Source of the DNA: CAZXEU01 sp965207385
Lineage (GTDB): Bacteria > Bacteroidota > Rhodothermia > Rhodothermales > Bin80
Length of the DNA: 64,000 nucleotides
Direction: 5' to 3'
NCBI GenBank assembly: GCA_965207385.1
Contig: CBDBLZ010000021.1
Location: 1 to 64,000 of the forward strand
Shown here: positions 60,175 through 64,000 of the stretch, in pieces
Position numbering within the stretch: the stretch's first letter is position 1
How the letters are laid out: each line of letters opens with the position of its first letter
The notes under the pieces: model-generated
The model's database searches: none
What the model was told of the DNA's origin: nothing
The model's input: only the letters and a program-made list of their open reading frames with translations
Translations under genes and position numbers: made by a program

Positions 60175-62314
60175 GCGCTTGACGGTTCTGAAAAACGGCT
60201 CCCAAAGACTACTTGCCGGCACCCGTGTTCCAGCCGGATGCCGCGTCCCGTGGAAGGCCGTGCCACCATTGCGAGCAATTGCGGGTCTGTGTGTGGTGCT
60301 TGCCGGCCCTGTGGTCTACGCCCAGGACGCGCCGTTTACACTGGAGATGGTAATGAGCGCGCCCTTCCCCACCGACCTGACCGGCAAAGGTAATTCGTTT
60401 GCCTGGGTGGTAAACGATCAAGGCGTTCGCAATATCCATATGGCCACGGCACCGGACTATGCAGCCCGCCAGGTGACGGATTACACCGACGACGACGGGC
60501 AAGCGCTGGGTGGCCTCGCCTTCAGCGAATCCGGGGACACCCTGGTGTATGTCCGCGGGGGCGCGCCCAATCGGCTTGGCGAATACCCTAACCCGACGAG
60601 TGATCCTCGCGGCATAGAGCGATCCATCTGGCGCGTGGCCCGGGATGCGCCATTAAGGCTGGCCGAGGGCAGCAGTCCCGCCCTTCATTCCGGCAGAGTG
60701 GCCTTCCTGCACGACGGGGAAGTTTACACCACGAGATTGTCCGGCGGCGCCAAGCCGGAGAGGCTCTTTTCCGCAAGAGGTACAATTGGCTCGCTCCGGT
60801 TCTCCCCCGATGGCAGACATCTGGCCTTTGTCAGCCGGCGCGGCACGCACAGCTTCGTCGGCGTGTTTGACCTGCGTGCGGGGACACTTCAGTACCTGGC
60901 GCCCAGCACGGATCGCGACAGCAACCCCGTCTGGTCACCGGACGGCACGCGGCTCGCGTTCCTGCGCCTGCCGGCCGACTCGAGACAGAGGCTCTTTCGA
61001 CCGGTGCTGGAGGGCGAGCCCTGGTCCATTGTGGTCGCCGAAATAACATCTGGCTCCTGGCGCACGGTTTGGCGAGCGGACGAAGGGCCCGGAAGCGCCT
61101 ATCGCGGCGTCTCCGCGTCCAATCAGCTTCTGTGGGCAGAAGGTGACCGCATTGTATTTCCATGGGAAAAGGACGGCTGGACCCACCTGTACAGCGTATC
61201 GGCAGCAGGCGGCGACGCTTTGCAGCTTACCTCGGGACAGTTTGAGGTCGAGCAGGTAATGCTGTCCGCCGACCGCGCGTCGGTGATATACAGCTCAAAC
61301 CAGGACGATGCGCACCGGCGCCACCTGTGGCGCGTGTCGCCGGCCGGGGGCATGCCCCAGTCCCTTACTTCCGGAGACGGCATTGAGTGGTCTCCCGTCG
61401 CCAACACGCGTGACATGGCCTTTATTGGCGCTGGCGCCAGAGAGCCGGCCCGCGTAATCCTGCACGCGCAGGAGCCCGTGTATCTCATGCCGCGCTCTGA
61501 GTTTCCCTCAGCCTCGCTCGTCGCGCCGAAGTCCGTGGACATTACGGCCGCCGACGGACTGGTTGTGCCGGCGCAGCTCTTTCTGCCCGCTGACATCAGG
61601 GCCGGCGAGCGGCGCCCGGCAGTAATCTTCTTCCACGGCGGCTCCCGGCGCCAGATGCTGCTCGGCTGGCACTACAGCGGATACTACAACAAGGCCTATG
61701 CCATGAACCAGTTCATGGCCGCGCTCGGATTTGTGGTGCTTTCCGTCAACTACCGCAGCGGCATCGGCTACGGCATGCACTTTCGGGAAGCGCCTAACTA
61801 TGGAAGCTCCGGAGGGTCCGAGTTCTTCGATGTCCTGGGAGCCGGTCTGTACCTCAAGAACCGGCCGGATGTGGCCCCCGACCGGATCGGGCTCTGGGGT
61901 GGCTCATACGGAGGCTACCTGACGGCACTGGGCCTGGCCCGTGCCTCCGACCTCTTTGCGGCCGGGGTCGATATTCACGGTGTGCACGACTGGAATCTGG
62001 GCATACGGAATTTCGATCCGAGCTACGAGCCTCTGGCCGTCCCCGAAGAAGCCCGCACGGCTTTCGAGGCCTCCCCTATGGCACATGTGGACTCCTGGCG
62101 GTCCCCCGTGCTGGTCATCCACGGGGATGATGATCGAAACGTCGCATTCGAGGAAACCGTGCTGCTTGTCGAAGCACTGCGCGCGCGCGATGTACACGTC
62201 GAGCAACTGGTGTTTCCGGATGAAGTCCACGGCTTCCTGACACACCGCAGGTGGGTACAGGCGTACGGCGCGGCCGCCGACTTCTTTCTGAAAACGCTGC
62301 GCGAGAGACCATGA
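60173..62314 (+). CDS. Secreted S9 family prolyl oligopeptidase-like peptidase
   Basis: 713 residues if the ATG at 60173 is used; a GTG at 60260 or TTG at 60269 is equally possible, since the signal peptide proper is RAIAGLCVVLAGPVVYAQ and ATG 60173 overlaps the divergent thrS ATG. N-terminal beta-propeller with WD40-like repeats (LRFSPDGRHLAFVSRRG, VWSPDGTRLAFLRLP). C-terminal alpha/beta hydrolase with the triad: nucleophile Ser in GLWGGSYGGYLT (about base 61905), Asp in VIHGDDDRNVAFEET and His in VFPDEVHGFLTH. Likely a periplasmic dipeptidyl or oligopeptidase. Its stop overlaps the start of the AlkD-like gene (ATGA). Confidence 0.9.
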   Translation: MRLTVLKNGSQRLLAGTRVPAGCRVPWKAVPPLRAIAGLCVVLAGPVVYAQDAPFTLEMVMSAPFPTDLTGKGNSFAWVVNDQGVRNIHMATAPDYAARQVTDYTDDDGQALGGLAFSESGDTLVYVRGGAPNRLGEYPNPTSDPRGIERSIWRVARDAPLRLAEGSSPALHSGRVAFLHDGEVYTTRLSGGAKPERLFSARGTIGSLRFSPDGRHLAFVSRRGTHSFVGVFDLRAGTLQYLAPSTDRDSNPVWSPDGTRLAFLRLPADSRQRLFRPVLEGEPWSIVVAEITSGSWRTVWRADEGPGSAYRGVSASNQLLWAEGDRIVFPWEKDGWTHLYSVSAAGGDALQLTSGQFEVEQVMLSADRASVIYSSNQDDAHRRHLWRVSPAGGMPQSLTSGDGIEWSPVANTRDMAFIGAGAREPARVILHAQEPVYLMPRSEFPSASLVAPKSVDITAADGLVVPAQLFLPADIRAGERRPAVIFFHGGSRRQMLLGWHYSGYYNKAYAMNQFMAALGFVVLSVNYRSGIGYGMHFREAPNYGSSGGSEFFDVLGAGLYLKNRPDVAPDRIGLWGGSYGGYLTALGLARASDLFAAGVDIHGVHDWNLGIRNFDPSYEPLAVPEEARTAFEASPMAHVDSWRSPVLVIHGDDDRNVAFEETVLLVEALRARDVHVEQLVFPDEVHGFLTHRRWVQAYGAAADFFLKTLRERP

Positions 62315-63015
62315 CCGCCGAGACTGTACGGCAGCACCTTGCGACTCGGGAAGATCCCGAACGGGGTGCCTTCCTGCAGGGCTTCTTCAAGACCGGCAAG
62401 GGAGAGTACGGGGAAGGCGACCTGTTCCGGGGCATCCGTGTGCCCGAACTTCGCAGGATCGCCGCGCGGTACAAGGCGCTGCCCTTGGATGAAACACTGC
62501 TCCTGCTGCAGTCCCCGATGCACGAGGACCGCTTTGTAGCCCTTGCCATTCTCGTACACGCTTTCCAGCGCGGAAGCGAGCAGAGAAGGCAGGAGATCTA
62601 CGCAGCCTACCTGGGCCACACGCGCTGGGTAAACAACTGGGACCTGGTCGACGCGTCGGCGCACAAGATCGTGGGGCCTTTTCTATTGGACAAGGACCGA
62701 AGCGTTCTCGCCGAGCTCGCGGCATCCGACAACCTGTGGGAGCGGCGCATTGCCATCATGGCCACACTGCATTTCATCAGGGCAGGAGATTTTGCGGATA
62801 CGCTAAGCCTCGCGAAGGTACTGCTCAAGGACCCCGAGCCGCTCATTCACAAGGCCGTCGGATGGATGCTGAGAGAGCTTGGAAAAAGGGACCAGGCGCT
62901 GGAAGAGAGCTTCCTGCAGGAGCACTACCGCGCCATGCCCCGCACGATGCTTCGATACGCTATTGAACGCTTCGAGAAGACGCGAAGAAAGGCGTATCTC
63001 GAAGGAGCCATGTAG
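62311..63015 (+). CDS. AlkD-like DNA alkylation repair protein
   Basis: 234 residues from the ATG at 62311, overlapping the previous stop. HEAT-like helical repeats of the AlkD family: FRGIRVPELRRIAARYKALPLDETLLLLQSPMHEDRFVALAILVHAF, NNWDLVDASAHKIVGPFLLDKDRSVLAELAASDNLWERRIAIMATLHFI, and a last repeat HKAVGWMLRELGKRDQALEESFLQEHYRAMPRTMLRYAIE. The NNWDLVD and WERRIAI residues correspond to the DNA-contact surface of AlkD, which excises alkylated bases. A threonine dehydratase starts immediately after the stop; the three genes form an operon. Confidence 0.92.
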   Translation: MTAETVRQHLATREDPERGAFLQGFFKTGKGEYGEGDLFRGIRVPELRRIAARYKALPLDETLLLLQSPMHEDRFVALAILVHAFQRGSEQRRQEIYAAYLGHTRWVNNWDLVDASAHKIVGPFLLDKDRSVLAELAASDNLWERRIAIMATLHFIRAGDFADTLSLAKVLLKDPEPLIHKAVGWMLRELGKRDQALEESFLQEHYRAMPRTMLRYAIERFEKTRRKAYLEGAM

Positions 63016-63960
63016 ATGAGGCGGCTGTACTGTGAAGTGCTATCTGCCGAGGCGCGCATCCGGCCCTACGTTCGGGAAACGCCGCTTGTGCGGGCACGGT
63101 CGCTCGGGCACTCCACGTTTCTCAAGCTGGAGAATCTGCAGGTCACGGGCTCCTTCAAGGCGCGAGGCGCTTTCAACAGGCTCTTGCTTCTGCGCGGCCG
63201 GGAACGGACGCGCGGCATTCTGGCCGCTTCAACCGGCAACCACGGGCTCGCGATAGCCCATGCACTTGAAGTCCTCGGCCTCGACGGAACGATCTATCTG
63301 CCGGAAACGACGGATCCTGGCAAACTCGCCCGCCTCCGGCACCGCGCCGCCGCGCTTCATCTTACTGGTCAGGACGGCGTGGAAGCCGAATTGGCGGCGC
63401 GCAGGGACGCGCTGGCCAGTGACCGCCTGTTCATATCACCCTACAACGATCCGGCGATTATCGGCGGTCAAGGCACGGTGGCCCTCGAGATGCTGCGCCA
63501 GAATCAGGATCTGGATGCCCTCCTGGTGGCGGTGGGAGGAGGGGGACTGATTGGCGGCATCTCCGCCTATGCCAAGGCGGCGCGCCCCGGCATTCGCATT
63601 GTCGGCTGCTCCCCGGAAGCGTCCGCGGTCATGCACGCCTCTGTGGCTGCCGGTCGCATAGTGTCGCAGCCTGTTCTTCCGACGCTTTCGGATGGAACCG
63701 CCGGAGGAATCGAAGAAGACGCCATAACCTTTCCGCTTTGCCGGGACCTGGTAGACGACTGGTTTGTGGCACCGGAGCCGGCCATTCGGGCCGCCATGCG
63801 GTATCTTTACCGAAAGGAGCGTCTCGTGGTGGAGGGGGCCGCCGCCGTGGCGGTTGCGGTGTTGCTACAGAATGCTGAGTATTTCAGGCACCTGCGAGTG
63901 GCCGTGGTCATTTGCGGAGGCAATGTGGACATGGAGCGCTTCCAGACCGTCATGAACTGA
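63016..63960 (+). CDS. Threonine/serine dehydratase (PLP-dependent, fold type II)
   Basis: 314 residues. PLP Schiff-base Lys in VTGSFKARGAFNR (about 42-54), phosphate-binding and catalytic stretch AASTGNHGLAIAHAL, GGGGLIGGISAY (phosphate loop), and EGAAAVAVAVL with ICGGNVD at the end. Length and the lack of an ACT domain fit the catabolic threonine ammonia-lyase, serine racemase or ectoine-utilisation dehydratase (EutB-like) group rather than full-length IlvA. Starts 0 nt after the AlkD-like stop. Reaction inferred from family. Confidence 0.9.
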   Translation: MRRLYCEVLSAEARIRPYVRETPLVRARSLGHSTFLKLENLQVTGSFKARGAFNRLLLLRGRERTRGILAASTGNHGLAIAHALEVLGLDGTIYLPETTDPGKLARLRHRAAALHLTGQDGVEAELAARRDALASDRLFISPYNDPAIIGGQGTVALEMLRQNQDLDALLVAVGGGGLIGGISAYAKAARPGIRIVGCSPEASAVMHASVAAGRIVSQPVLPTLSDGTAGGIEEDAITFPLCRDLVDDWFVAPEPAIRAAMRYLYRKERLVVEGAAAVAVAVLLQNAEYFRHLRVAVVICGGNVDMERFQTVMN

Positions 63961-63972
63961 CTACTTGCACTC

Positions 63973-64000
63973 ATGCGCATCGCCCTTTTGCTTTTCCTGC
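63973..64000 (+). CDS. Start of an exported protein, cut by the window end
   Basis: An ATG 12 nt after the dehydratase stop opens MRIALLLFL, a signal-peptide-like start, on the same strand. Only nine codons are in view, so nothing further can be said. Confidence 0.35.

Noticed and set aside
1..64000. CRISPR array, insertion sequence, rRNA operon or prophage
   Set aside because: No spaced direct repeats, transposase, integrase, rRNA or phage structural gene seen on either strand.

Overview
The window is a high-G+C bacterial chromosome segment. It most resembles a Rhodothermia-like member of the Bacteroidota. The case rests on TonB-dependent receptors that open with a carboxypeptidase-regulatory-like domain, a carbamoyl-phosphate synthase large subunit without the C-terminal allosteric domain, a deoxynucleoside kinase next to a small DUF4834-like membrane protein, a DUF3667 zinc-ribbon membrane protein, several 6-bladed beta-propeller lipoproteins, and a general lack of strong Shine-Dalgarno sites. 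The assignment is an inference from gene content; there is no rRNA or other phylogenetic marker to confirm it.

Layout. 1-5 kb: yebC (partial, frameshifted), carB and carA on the minus strand behind a leader terminator, with a divergent TonB gene. 5-7 kb: a VWA-domain surface protein. 7-23 kb: a loosely packed accessory region with four 6-bladed beta-propeller proteins, two small Cys-containing secreted ORFs, a small outer-membrane protein, an MFS carrier, an ABC exporter pair, an ICMT-like methyltransferase and a DUF3667 protein, separated by spacers of about 200-930 bp. 22.8-25 kb: DUF4834-like protein, deoxynucleoside kinase, folK, tRNA-Arg(CCU) and rpe, very tightly packed. 25-33.3 kb: nuoABCDEF, a DUF4920 lipoprotein, then nuoG and nuoH; nuoI-N are not in the window. 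33.3-39.6 kb: a TonB-dependent receptor, purB, an ECF sigma factor, an Lrp/AsnC regulator and a cyclase-family lipoprotein. 39.8-42.4 kb: a CAT-anticodon tRNA, a MerC-domain protein and a Tat-exported polysaccharide deacetylase. 43-45.8 kb: feoB with two feoA genes behind a palindromic operator candidate. 46.3-49.8 kb: a ZnuD-like metal receptor locus. 50-54 kb: a GH5-like glycoside hydrolase and a HAD hydrolase. 55-56.4 kb: a frameshifted AlbA-type ATP-binding regulator. 56.6-64 kb: proS, thrS, an S9 peptidase, an AlkD-like protein, a threonine dehydratase and the start of one more secreted protein.

Function. The housekeeping parts cover pyrimidine and arginine precursor supply (carAB), respiration (nuo), purine and folate synthesis (purB, folK), the pentose phosphate pathway (rpe), tRNA charging (proS, thrS) and ferrous iron uptake (feo). 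TonB and the two receptors import scarce nutrients, probably metal ions in the ZnuD-like case.

Most notable: (1) rpe ends on a UAG formed by bases 8-10 of tRNA-Arg, and folK starts 5 nt after that tRNA's CCA, so tRNA maturation and mRNA integrity are linked. (2) Three genes (yebC, nuoF, the AlbA gene) carry single-base indels in G/C runs, which suggests assembly error but needs checking. (3) A propeller-lipoprotein cluster has small Cys-containing secreted ORFs beside it. (4) A DUF4920 lipoprotein sits inside the complex I operon. (5) carAB has a leader terminator, and feo has a near-promoter palindrome.
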